DNA from: an uncultured Bacteroides sp.
GTDB lineage: Bacteria; Bacteroidota; Bacteroidia; Bacteroidales; Bacteroidaceae
Reading direction: 5' to 3'
Assembly: GCF_963676325.1 (NCBI RefSeq)
Contig: NZ_OY781099.1
Coordinates: forward strand, 2,666,001-2,730,000
Length of the DNA: 64,000 nucleotides
Under the pieces are notes generated by a model, which was not told where the DNA came from, made no database searches, and saw only the letters and a list, made by a program, of their open reading frames with translations. Positions within the stretch are counted from its first letter, which is position 1; each line of letters starts with the position of its first letter. Positions 9,063 through 17,144 of this stretch are shown here, in pieces. The translations under genes and the position numbers were made by a program.

Positions 9063-10439
9063 ATGAAAAAACAAATAATAGGAATGATGTTTGCAACTGC
9101 TTTATTAAGCAGTTGCAACATCTACAAAACATACGAAAGACCACAGGTTGAGACTTCGGGTATGTATCGGGACACCACTTCGGTGAATAACACCTTAGCT
9201 TCCGATACAACTAATATGGGAAATCTTCCCTGGAAGGAAGTTTTCAAAGATCCTAAACTCCAGGCTCTGATAGAAATGGGACTTTCCAGGAATGTAGATT
9301 TACAGACAGCCATGCTACGCGTTGAAGAAGTGAAAGCAGCTTTACTTACCGCCCGCTTAGCCTTTCTACCATCGTTATCTCTTTCTCCTCAAGGTACTAT
9401 AAGTAGTTTTGATGGAAATGCGGCTACTAAAACATATCAACTTCCGGTTACGGCTAGTTGGGAATTAGACATATTCGGTAATATGTTGAATGTTAAACGA
9501 GAGGCTCAGGCATCTCTTTTGCAAAGCGAGGCTTACCATCAAGCTGTGCAAACACAGGTAATTGCCAATATTGCCAATTGTTACTACACTCTGCTAATGC
9601 TTGATAAGCAACTGGAAATTACAGAGAAGACAGCTCAGAGCTGGGGTGAGAATGTAAATACGATGAAAATAATGAAAAAGGCTGGTATGACTAATGAAGC
9701 TGCTGTATCTCGGAGCGAAGCTACTTATTATACAGTCAACGCCACTTTGCCGGAGTTGAAAAAGCAAATCCGCGAGACAGAGAATTCGCTTTCACTGATT
9801 CTTGGACAGGCACCGCAAAGTATTGAACGTGGTACATTGGCCGAACAACAAATGCCAGAGAAATTTTCTGTAGGTATACCTTTGCAGATGCTTTCAAACC
9901 GTCCTGATGTAAAGCAGGCAGAAATGGCTCTTGCCGGTAGTTTCTATTACACAAACCAGGCTCGCTCAGCTTTCTATCCTAAAATAACTATAAACGGATC
10001 GGCCGGATGGACAAACAGTGCCGGAGGTGCTATCGTTAATCCGGGAAAGATTATTGCTTCAGCTGTTGGCTCTCTTACACAACCAATATTTGACAGAGGT
10101 GTAAACGTAGCCAAACTTAAGATTGCAAAAGCTCAGCAACAGGAAGCTTTACTAGCTTTTCAACAAAAGATCTTAAATGCGGGCACAGAAGTAAGCAATG
10201 CTCTTTATAAATATCAGGCTTCAAATGAGAAAAATGTTCAGCGCAAACAGCAGATTCTGTCTTTGAATAGTAGCGTTGACAAAACTCAGCAGTTAATGAA
10301 ACTTGGTTCTTCTACATACCTTGAAGTTCTTACAGCTCAGCAATCTTTATTGAGTGCACAACTGTCAGACGTTCAGGATAGTTTTGAACGCATTCAGTCG
10401 GTAATTAGTTTGTATCAGGCCTTAGGTGGTGGAAGATAA
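9063..10439 (+). CDS. RND efflux outer-membrane channel lipoprotein (OprM/TolC family)
   Basis: This protein (458 residues from the ATG at 9063) forms the outer-membrane exit duct of the tripartite pump. The start at 9063 (MKKQIIGMMFATALLSSC) gives a clean lipoprotein signal with the acylated Cys near residue 18; an in-frame ATG at 9051 overlaps the pump gene by 8 bp and is possible, while longer N-termini reaching back to 8949 would only add pump-coding sequence in another frame. Two outer-membrane efflux repeats follow, with family phrases LPWKEVFKDPKLQALIEMGL, VTASWELDIFGN, SNRPDVKQAE and a closing LTAQQSLLSAQLSDVQ. It is followed 21 bp later by lpxA in the same direction. Confidence 0.93.
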   Translation: MKKQIIGMMFATALLSSCNIYKTYERPQVETSGMYRDTTSVNNTLASDTTNMGNLPWKEVFKDPKLQALIEMGLSRNVDLQTAMLRVEEVKAALLTARLAFLPSLSLSPQGTISSFDGNAATKTYQLPVTASWELDIFGNMLNVKREAQASLLQSEAYHQAVQTQVIANIANCYYTLLMLDKQLEITEKTAQSWGENVNTMKIMKKAGMTNEAAVSRSEATYYTVNATLPELKKQIRETENSLSLILGQAPQSIERGTLAEQQMPEKFSVGIPLQMLSNRPDVKQAEMALAGSFYYTNQARSAFYPKITINGSAGWTNSAGGAIVNPGKIIASAVGSLTQPIFDRGVNVAKLKIAKAQQQEALLAFQQKILNAGTEVSNALYKYQASNEKNVQRKQQILSLNSSVDKTQQLMKLGSSTYLEVLTAQQSLLSAQLSDVQDSFERIQSVISLYQALGGGR

Positions 10440-10460
10440 TATAATTAACTCTAAATATAA

Positions 10461-11237
10461 ATGCATATGAACACGATTAGCCCGTTGGCTTATGTCAATC
10501 CGGAAGCAAAAATTGGAGAAGGAGTAGTTATACATCCTTTTGCATATATTGATAAGAATGTTGTAATTGGAAACAATTGCACTATTATGCCTAATGCCAG
10601 CATTTTAAATGGCACACGTTTAGGTGATAATAATCAGGTTTTTCAGGGAGCTGTTCTTGGTGCAACTCCACAAGACTTCTCCTATCACGGTGGAGATACA
10701 ATACTGGAAATAGGAAATAATAATGTTTTCCGTGAAAATGTTGTTGTAAGCCGTTCTTCAAGCAGTAAAGGAAAATCTGTTATTGGTGATAAGAATTTCT
10801 TTATGGATGGAGTCCATATCTGCCATGATTGCAATATTGCAGACCATTGTGTTATTGGAATAAAATCTATTATTGCAGGGAACTGTGTTGTTGGTTCTCA
10901 TGTGATATTCAGTTCTATGGTTAGTATGTTTCAGGATACCAGTGTTGGTGCATGGAGTTTGGTACAAGGAGGATGTCGCTTAAAGAAAGACGTTCCTCCA
11001 TATATTGTTACCACAACAAATCCTACCAGCTATTATGGTGTGAATGTTGAAATCCTTAAGCATCATAATATACCCGAAGTAATAATTCAGCATATAGCTC
11101 AGGCTTATGGTTTAATATTTCATGCAAAAGTAAGCATTGCCGATGCTCTTATCAGAGTAGAACAGGAAGTTCCTATGAGTGATGAAATACAATACATTAT
11201 TGATTTTATAAAAAATTCAAAAAAGGGACTTATCTAA
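10461..11237 (+). CDS. lpxA: Acyl-ACP:UDP-N-acetylglucosamine O-acyltransferase
   Basis: LpxA places the first acyl chain on UDP-GlcNAc, the first step of lipid A synthesis in the cytoplasm. The 258-residue protein shows a left-handed beta-helix of hexapeptide repeats (AKIGEGVVIHPFAYIDKNVVIGNNC and on) and the active-site strand HICHDCNIADHC, where H122 corresponds to the E. coli catalytic H125. The C-terminal helical bundle begins PTSYYGVNVEILKHHNI, as in LpxA. An alternative ATG at 10467 shortens it by two residues. Its position after an efflux operon, not beside lpxD and lpxC-fabZ, suggests a second copy; whether another lpxA exists elsewhere cannot be seen here. Confidence 0.88.
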   Translation: MHMNTISPLAYVNPEAKIGEGVVIHPFAYIDKNVVIGNNCTIMPNASILNGTRLGDNNQVFQGAVLGATPQDFSYHGGDTILEIGNNNVFRENVVVSRSSSSKGKSVIGDKNFFMDGVHICHDCNIADHCVIGIKSIIAGNCVVGSHVIFSSMVSMFQDTSVGAWSLVQGGCRLKKDVPPYIVTTTNPTSYYGVNVEILKHHNIPEVIIQHIAQAYGLIFHAKVSIADALIRVEQEVPMSDEIQYIIDFIKNSKKGLI

Positions 11238-11271
11238 GAACTGATCATTTACCATATCAGGTATTATATAT

Positions 11272-11316
11272 AAAAGCCGTAAGCCAGAACAAATTAGTTG
11301 GTTTACGGCTTTTTAT
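11272..11316 (+). terminator. Terminator of the efflux-lpxA operon
   Basis: Arms AAAAGCCGTAAGCC and GGTTTACGGCTTTT pair (one G-T position) around a 14-nt loop, followed by TTTATTTTT. Confidence 0.85.
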
Positions 11317-11398
11317 TTTTATACTTGAGAGCAAATTATAAAACTACTTATTTTCCCATAGGATAGACTTTTAGAACAGATATAGTCCAAAATACACC

Positions 11399-11429
11399 TT
11401 TAAAGTGAACGCCTGGAATAGTAACTTTG
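11399..11429 (+). promoter_or_regulatory. Promoter of the phosphoesterase gene
   Basis: -7 element TAACTTTG at 11422-11429 is a full match to TAnnTTTG. A TTTA at 11399-11402 stands 19 bp upstream at the -33 place. Confidence 0.6.
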
Positions 11430-11449
11430 CACCATAAACAAGATGAAAT

Positions 11450-12259
11450 ATGGTAAGAACAAAAGCTCACCTTCTAATACTATTCTTTGCTCTATTTTTT
11501 TATTCCTGTGATTTATTTGAATATCAGCCTTACGATGGCCGCATCAGCGGAGAAACAGGAATTAATGCCAAAAACATAAAACGTATAAAACAAAACACTG
11601 AAGGAAAAACCACCATTCGCTTTGCGATGATGGGTGATTCACAGCGCTTTTATGATGAAACAAAAGATTTTGTAAATCACCTGAACAAACGTAACGATAT
11701 TGATTTTGTAATTCATGGAGGCGACCTAACCGACTTTGGTTCTACGAAAGAATTTATATGGATGTGTGATATTATGAATTCTCTTAAGGTTCCTTATGTT
11801 GCTTTACTGGGCAACCATGATTGCTTAGGCAACGGTGAGAATATTTTTGAAGAGATATTTGGCGAAGAGAACTTCTCATTCATGGCCGGAAATACAAAAT
11901 TTGTCTGTCTTAACACCAATGCACTTGAATACGACTATTCACATCCGGTTCCAGATTTCAGTTTTATGAAAAAAGAGATTCAGAACATTGAACCGGGACA
12001 GGAAAAGACTGTAATTGCAATGCACGTAAAGCCGTATGCTGAACAGTTTAATAACAATTCAGTTGAGCTCTTTGAATACTACGTAAATAAATTCCCGAAA
12101 GTTCAGTTTTGTGTAAACTCTCATGATCATAGATTAGAAGTAGATGAAATATTTAAAGATGGGATTACCTATTATGGAAGCGACGATATGGGAGGCCGGA
12201 ATTATTTACTCTTTACAATAACCCCTGAAGGATATAATTATGAAGTGGTATACTATTAA
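11450..12259 (+). CDS. Calcineurin-like metallophosphoesterase lipoprotein
   Basis: This 269-residue protein has an N-terminal lipoprotein signal (LLILFFALFFYSC, Cys 20). Metal-binding motifs of the calcineurin superfamily follow in order: MMGDSQRF (a variant DxH site with Gln in place of His), HGGDLTDFG (GDxxD variant) and LLGNHDCLG (GNHD), then AMHVKPY and VNSHDHRLEV carrying the later His ligands. The first motif, DSQ, differs from the canonical DxH but is common in Bacteroidetes members. It should act at the outer membrane or periplasm on an unknown phosphoester. Its last 20 bp overlap the next gene in another frame, so the two are translationally linked. Confidence 0.85.
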   Translation: MVRTKAHLLILFFALFFYSCDLFEYQPYDGRISGETGINAKNIKRIKQNTEGKTTIRFAMMGDSQRFYDETKDFVNHLNKRNDIDFVIHGGDLTDFGSTKEFIWMCDIMNSLKVPYVALLGNHDCLGNGENIFEEIFGEENFSFMAGNTKFVCLNTNALEYDYSHPVPDFSFMKKEIQNIEPGQEKTVIAMHVKPYAEQFNNNSVELFEYYVNKFPKVQFCVNSHDHRLEVDEIFKDGITYYGSDDMGGRNYLLFTITPEGYNYEVVYY

Positions 12260-12878
12260 AAAGACTATATATATAGGAGGACTTCTCCTTATGATACCCT
12301 TCTTTGTAAATGCTAAAAGCAAGTACGAAGAAAAAGCAGAAAAGTATAAAACCCATTGGCAAAAGCTGATTCCAACTTATTCGAAGTTACAGTTTGCCGG
12401 TTCTATGGGATTACTATCTGCCGGAATTGGATGGGATTATGGGAAACGTAAACAATGGGAAACAGACTTATTAATTGGTTATGTTCCACATTATTCTTCA
12501 AGTGCGAAAGCAACATTTACCATTAAACAGAATTTCATGCCATGGAAGTTCAATTTAGGAAGGAACATTTCAATGGAACCGTTGGCTTGTGGTCTTTATA
12601 TAAACACGGTTCTTAATGAAGACTTCTGGGTAAAAGAACCCGACCGCTATCCAAAGGGATATTACAACTTTTCAACAAAAATACGTTCTAATATATTTGT
12701 TGGTCAGCGATTTACTTATAACATGAACTCAGAGAAACATAGTTTTGCAAAAGCTGTTACTCTATTCTATGAATTAAGCTCCAGTGATCTTTATATAGTA
12801 AGTGCATCTGGCAATAACTATCTAAAGCCCAAAGATTATATACACCTGTCTCTTGGCGTAAAGCTACAGATACTGTAA
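12240..12878 (+). CDS. Putative outer-membrane beta-barrel protein, unknown function
   Basis: This 212-residue protein has a signal peptide (TIKKTIYIGGLLLMIPFFVNA), then alternating aromatic and small residues arranged as amphipathic strands (LQFAGSMGLLSAGIGWDYG, WETDLLIGYVPHYSS, IFVGQRFTYNM, VTLFYELSSSDLYIV). It ends in strand-like IHLSLGVKLQIL, close to an outer-membrane insertion signal. I do not recognise a named family. The 20-bp overlap with the phosphoesterase gene suggests a joint role. The start at 12240 (MKWYTIKK) is the only one that keeps a signal peptide of full length. Confidence 0.7.
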   Translation: MKWYTIKKTIYIGGLLLMIPFFVNAKSKYEEKAEKYKTHWQKLIPTYSKLQFAGSMGLLSAGIGWDYGKRKQWETDLLIGYVPHYSSSAKATFTIKQNFMPWKFNLGRNISMEPLACGLYINTVLNEDFWVKEPDRYPKGYYNFSTKIRSNIFVGQRFTYNMNSEKHSFAKAVTLFYELSSSDLYIVSASGNNYLKPKDYIHLSLGVKLQIL

Positions 12879-12966
12879 TTATTCACCATTAAATAAAATC
12901 CATTGGTGAATGGTTGAAAATTATTGGCGAATAACCGGAAATTCTTTCAGGTTTGGTTTCCTCTAA

Positions 12967-13060
12967 ACTCCCGCCTGCTTTTTTGGAAGACAGGCGGGAG
13001 TTTGCTCAACATCCGGTTACGTTTTTAAAAAAGCAGGCGGGATGTTTTTTATCTCTTTTT
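12967..13060 (+). terminator. Mutually exclusive hairpins ending in a U-rich tract
   Basis: Left arm 12969-12984 (TCCCGCCTGCTTTTTT) pairs perfectly over 16 bp with 13027-13042, which is followed by TGTTTTTTATC and a run of T. The same left arm also pairs over 11 bp with 12991-13001. Only one hairpin can form at a time. The distal one looks like a terminator for the gene ending at 12878. Confidence 0.55.
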
Positions 13061-13090
13061 TTTGAAATTCTACGCAAAAATGAAAAGCTA

Positions 13091-13434
13091 CCCTCACTCC
13101 CTAACTATTTCATATATCTAATTAAAGCACAACACATTAACCCGTTAGGGTAGCATTTTCAACCATCACTTTTGCCTCACTTTTCAAGCCTACCCTAACG
13201 ATTTCGAATCATTTATTGCAATTTCGCGCACTCCTGTCAGCTAAAATAGATATCTACTTTATATGCTGCTAAAGCAAAATCTTGCATCAAGAAATAATTA
13301 AAATGTGTTATTAGAGCACGAAAAAGTGAGGGTAGACACCTTTCGTGAGGGATCAGTGAGGGATCAATTTGCATCCATCACGGTGTAATCAATTACTATT
13401 TAGCCTGTTACATTAAATAGTGAGGGAGTGAGGG
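13091..13434. repeat. Inverted repeat made of tandem GTGAGGG units
   Basis: CCCTCACTCCCT (13091-13102) is the exact reverse complement of AGGGAGTGAGGG (13423-13434). Further GTGAGGG copies occur at about 13326, 13345 and 13356 between them, all oriented like the right arm. Confidence 0.75.
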
Positions 13435-13469
13435 ATGATTTTTTTTCGCTCCGTAGACTAAAATAACGT

Positions 13470-16355
13470 TTATTTATAAACCTCTTTTGCTTTCACCTTT
13501 ACAATCTTTCCAAAACCGGAAAGCTTATTCATATTGATTTTTTTAGCATTACCAACTACAATATACGAAATTAAACGTCCCTTTATATTCTGGTTGTAAA
13601 AGTCCACAATGTCTTTTATATCCATATTAGCCACTCCAGCTATAAGTTCTTTATTTGGATCAGATATATACCCCTCTTTTATTAAGGATGCAATTTTAGA
13701 AGATCGCTCACGTAAAGATGGATATTCATTATTGGCTTCATTCACCACGTCCTGTCGGGCCGTTTCTACTCTTTCCGCCTTTACCGGCATTTGCTTAATC
13801 AATGAATCGAGCACATCCATTGCATCGGTTGTTTTATCGCACTGGGTAGAAAGCATAGCCAAAAGTTGACCACTTTTATCTTTATACTTATATGAAGGAA
13901 GCTTATATGTTGCCCTAACCCTATATGCAAGGGAACGAAATTCCCTGATCTGTTGAAAAACAATAGAGCTCATACTTCCACCAAAATAATTATTAAACAG
14001 AACAGATTTATAACGAGATGAAACATCTTCACTCACTCCTCCCTGAATATAACCGGCCACAATGCTTTGAGATGATTTTGAATCATCAATAAAATAGACT
14101 GTAGGTTTAGTATATGTATTCGATTCTCTGTAGATTGGAGTATGTGAGGCTATATTAATATCCTCTACAGCAATATTCTTCATTATCTGAGCAGCAACTA
14201 CTTTTGCAGACAAATTACCGCAATAATGTATATTGCACTCCACTTTTTTAACTTCATTGAATTCAGCAATCAGGTCTTTACCTTTAAGCTTTTTTATTTC
14301 AGAAACAGACAAGCAGTTTAAATATTCAGATTGATCACCATAACGTACTTTATTTAGCAAAGCGCTCGCCAGCTCATCAGGAGATTGCTTTATTGCTTTT
14401 GATCTTAACTTAGCCTGATCAATTACTTTCTTCATTTTTTTAGGCTCGGCTTTTACATGGTTCAGAAACTCACCGGTCAATGCCAGTGTAGTATCGAAGT
14501 TCTTATCAAATCCCGATATCTGAACTACAAACTTATTCTGTTCAGCAACAAAAGACAAGGTGCTTCCCAGGTTTTGTAATTTACCTCTGAATTGTTCAAA
14601 TGAAAGAGAATCAGTACCCAAAAGATTTAGGTAAGTGCTCATTGGAGATAATAACTTTGACTCTAAAGTTCCTTTGCCATACTCTAAATTTAAGGTAAAG
14701 ATATCATTTACCGGATTAGCTACAGCATAAAGAACTACCTTTGGAGCAATCTGAATTGCTTTTGCATCATTATCAAAATCAAGAAAACGAGGATGAGCAT
14801 CCAAAGTCTTTATCTGCTCCATTGACTTTGCATAATCTGATTTAGATTCTGTATTCTTTGGAATGATCGGTGCAAAACCAGGTTTCGTAAGATTATTCTT
14901 GGGATAATGACCGGTCTTCTTGGTTACCTGAAGATAATTATCCGTAAAATATTTATTAGCGACTTTAATTATATCATCTTTGGTGAGAGCATCAATTCTT
15001 TGAACCTCATTGAGATAATCGCTCCAATTCTTTCCTTCAGAAAAAAGAGATAACATCTTCTGAGCACGAGAATCAATATTCTCAAGATCTCTTTCATAAT
15101 TTCTTTTTTGCTCAAGTTTCAGGCTATTAAAAAACTCATCTGAGAAATCGCCATCCTTCACTCTTTTAATTTCGTGCATCACAAGTCTTTTTGCTTTGCC
15201 ATAAGTCTGAAATAGTAATTTAGGTACAGTAAGAACTCCAACTACGCCTGCTTCATTCAAACTTTTATTCATAGCCACAGTTTCCATGACTTTGCCTTCA
15301 ACAGTTAGCTTATCCAGATATCCGGTACTATTGTCATTATTTAAAAGACCTATAGCTATACGAAGAGCTACTTCATCCTCGTGATTGGCAGGAACACTTC
15401 TCCAGCCAAGAACCAATATTTTAACGATAGGAATTGGCACTTTTATCTTAAACTCTTCCTTTCCAGAAAAGGGAGTTGGCGATATTATCTCTCTTTTTGG
15501 AGCTTCTCCTTTACGTATTCTGGAAAAGGTTTTCTCCAGAATGGGGAGTATCTCTTCTGTATTAAAATCACCACTCAATATTAATCCCATATTACCTGCA
15601 ACGTAATAGCTTTCAAAGAACGTTCTCATATCAGAAAGCTTTGGGTTCTTGAGATTTTCTGTGCTGCCAACAATAGGGAAAGCATAAGGATGGGGAGCAA
15701 AAAAGCGTTCGGTCACTTTCTCCAGCGCTTGGTATCCCATCATATCATTATACATATTCTTTTCTTCGTAAACTGTTTCCAGCTCACTTTGAAACAAACG
15801 AAATACCGGATTAATGAGACGTTCACTATTAAGTTCAGCCCATTGATTTATATACTGAGGAGAAAAAACGTTATGATAAATGGTGCAATCATCCGAAGTA
15901 CTTGCATTTAAGCTACTTCCTCCATATCTGGATATCAGACGGTCAAATTCATTTGGAATAACATATTCAGCAGAGCGAATAGTCAAAGCATTTATCTCTT
16001 TCTGAATTTCTTTACGCTTTACATCATCCTTTGTCAATGCAAGTTCATCATATTTCTGAGCAATAGCGTCTAACAGAACTTTCTCGGCATTATAATTCGT
16101 TGTGCCTATTTTATCAGTGCCTTTGAACATCATGTGCTCAAAATAGTGAGCAATTCCTGTATTAGGGCAATCCTTTGATCCGGCTTTAACTACCACCGCA
16201 CCAAATATCTTAGGTTGAGAATGATCTTCATTGAGCCAAACAGAAAGTCCGTTACTTAATTTATACTCTTTTATATTAAGTGATCCCGAAAGTTGAGCAT
16301 GCGCCGTTCCGCTCAACAAACCACAAAGAATTGCTGATAACACTTTTTTTTTCAT
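13470..16355 (-). CDS. M16-family zinc metallopeptidase, secreted
   Basis: This 961-residue protein has a signal peptide (MKKKVLSAILCGLLSGTAHAQ) and the inverted zinc motif HYFEH (H70, E73, H74). It has the tandem M16 architecture: an active N-terminal domain, a middle linker, and an inactive C-terminal half with QIREFRSLAYRVRATY (the substrate-binding R/Y motif, near 815). The expected third zinc ligand lies in the ETVYEEKNMYNDM stretch near 195. It belongs to the periplasmic or outer-membrane insulinase-like peptidases common in Bacteroidetes. It heads a leftward group, though only repeat DNA follows it. The next upstream gene ends 16 bp before its start, so it may be cotranscribed with the DivIC-like and 112-residue genes. 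Confidence 0.93.
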   Translation of the reverse strand: MKKKVLSAILCGLLSGTAHAQLSGSLNIKEYKLSNGLSVWLNEDHSQPKIFGAVVVKAGSKDCPNTGIAHYFEHMMFKGTDKIGTTNYNAEKVLLDAIAQKYDELALTKDDVKRKEIQKEINALTIRSAEYVIPNEFDRLISRYGGSSLNASTSDDCTIYHNVFSPQYINQWAELNSERLINPVFRLFQSELETVYEEKNMYNDMMGYQALEKVTERFFAPHPYAFPIVGSTENLKNPKLSDMRTFFESYYVAGNMGLILSGDFNTEEILPILEKTFSRIRKGEAPKREIISPTPFSGKEEFKIKVPIPIVKILVLGWRSVPANHEDEVALRIAIGLLNNDNSTGYLDKLTVEGKVMETVAMNKSLNEAGVVGVLTVPKLLFQTYGKAKRLVMHEIKRVKDGDFSDEFFNSLKLEQKRNYERDLENIDSRAQKMLSLFSEGKNWSDYLNEVQRIDALTKDDIIKVANKYFTDNYLQVTKKTGHYPKNNLTKPGFAPIIPKNTESKSDYAKSMEQIKTLDAHPRFLDFDNDAKAIQIAPKVVLYAVANPVNDIFTLNLEYGKGTLESKLLSPMSTYLNLLGTDSLSFEQFRGKLQNLGSTLSFVAEQNKFVVQISGFDKNFDTTLALTGEFLNHVKAEPKKMKKVIDQAKLRSKAIKQSPDELASALLNKVRYGDQSEYLNCLSVSEIKKLKGKDLIAEFNEVKKVECNIHYCGNLSAKVVAAQIMKNIAVEDINIASHTPIYRESNTYTKPTVYFIDDSKSSQSIVAGYIQGGVSEDVSSRYKSVLFNNYFGGSMSSIVFQQIREFRSLAYRVRATYKLPSYKYKDKSGQLLAMLSTQCDKTTDAMDVLDSLIKQMPVKAERVETARQDVVNEANNEYPSLRERSSKIASLIKEGYISDPNKELIAGVANMDIKDIVDFYNQNIKGRLISYIVVGNAKKINMNKLSGFGKIVKVKAKEVYK

Positions 16356-16371
16356 TTTAGTTTATGTTTTT

Positions 16372-16710
16372 CTACTTTTTCCCCTCAACCTGAGGTATGC
16401 GGAAAGCTGTATATAGCTCGAGTACTGCAGCAATAGTCAATGTCATCATCCACTCATTACCATGAGGAAGAGTAAACATTAACACGCCTGATATTACAAG
16501 GAAAACAGCCCCGAAAATTTGCTGGCGATAAAGACGCTTCAATGTTATGTCATTCCCTTCATAAGGAATAAGAATCTGAACAAGGGCTATACACAAGGCT
16601 CCTGCGCTATATATATATGGGGAAAGATTCCAACGGGTAATGTATGATGCAGCACCTATAAGTAAAAGCACTGCTCCCAAGATAAAGATTAAAGATTGAT
16701 ATTTTTTCAT
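16372..16710 (-). CDS. Small integral membrane protein, unknown
   Basis: This 112-residue protein has four hydrophobic segments (LIFILGAVLLLIGAASYI, YIYSAGALCIALVQILI, QIFGAVFLVISGVLMFTL, MMTLTIAAVLELYTAF) and a basic start. No functional motif is recognised. Its ATG overlaps the stop of the DivIC-like gene by 4 bp (16707-16710), a typical translational coupling, and it precedes the M16 peptidase gene by 16 bp. Confidence 0.75.
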   Translation of the reverse strand: MKKYQSLIFILGAVLLLIGAASYITRWNLSPYIYSAGALCIALVQILIPYEGNDITLKRLYRQQIFGAVFLVISGVLMFTLPHGNEWMMTLTIAAVLELYTAFRIPQVEGKK

Positions 16711-17030
16711 TTTTGAGGTTCCTCTTCTGTACTATCAGCCTGAATAACATAAACATCTTCATTAGGCTTTTTCATCAGATACTTTTCACGTGCTACCTTC
16801 TCAATAGAACGTGGATTAGTAGTCAGTTCATTTAGCTTTTTTGAATTTTCGTTATAATCCGCCTGATATTCTTTTATACTTTCATGGAGTTTGTTTATCT
16901 TACGGATATTTGAAACACGGTGCACCATACTGTTCTCGTCAAGAAAACCAATGATTGTCACAAAGATAAGTACTGTAATCCAGTATTTATGCTTCCTGAT
17001 AAAGTTCCAGATAGTAAGAAGTTTAATCAT
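16707..17030 (-). CDS. DivIC/FtsB-like septum formation protein
   Basis: This 107-residue bitopic membrane protein has a short cytoplasmic basic start, one transmembrane helix (YWITVLIFVTIIGFL), a coiled coil (about residues 40-75, NIRKINKLHESIKEYQADYNENSKKLNEL) and the family's C-terminal signature SIEKVAREKYLMKKPNEDVYVI. DivIC/FtsB helps assemble the division machinery with FtsL and FtsQ. It is the first gene of the leftward group 17030-13470, divergent from dnaX. Confidence 0.85.
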   Translation of the reverse strand: MIKLLTIWNFIRKHKYWITVLIFVTIIGFLDENSMVHRVSNIRKINKLHESIKEYQADYNENSKKLNELTTNPRSIEKVAREKYLMKKPNEDVYVIQADSTEEEPQK

Positions 17031-17054
17031 TTTACATTAATTTGAATATGGATA

Positions 17055-17062
17055 CAAAGATA
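17055..17062 (-). promoter_or_regulatory. -7 element of the divIC-like operon
   Basis: The minus strand reads TATCTTTG, a full TAnnTTTG match, 25 nt before the ATG at 17030. No clear -33 element is seen. Confidence 0.5.
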
Positions 17063-17105
17063 GAAATATTTCTTAACCTAGGTTTTAATAATCGATAATT
17101 TAATG

Positions 17106-17113
17106 TACATTTG
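17106..17113 (+). promoter_or_regulatory. -7 element of dnaX
   Basis: TACATTTG fits the consensus fully; a TTTT at 17083-17086 lies 19 bp upstream. The ATG follows at 17145. Confidence 0.55.
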
Positions 17114-17144
17114 CACTGATTGAAAAAGAAAGTATCCAGAGAAT

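Larger units (their letters stand above)
12879..13469. other. 591-bp non-coding region rich in inverted and direct repeats
   Basis: No convincing gene is seen on either strand. The region has alternative hairpins around GCAGGCGGGA (12967-13042), an 11-bp inverted repeat CGTTAGGGTAG / CTACCCTAACG (13143-13153 and 13190-13200), and at least five copies of GTGAGGG on one strand plus two inverted ones. Overall it resembles the repeat-rich gap after the VirE gene at 46.6-46.9 kb. Confidence 0.7.

Noticed and set aside
12953..13153. 66-codon ORF on the plus strand
   Set aside because: It runs through the hairpin repeats, has no -7 element or plausible protein character, and is probably chance.
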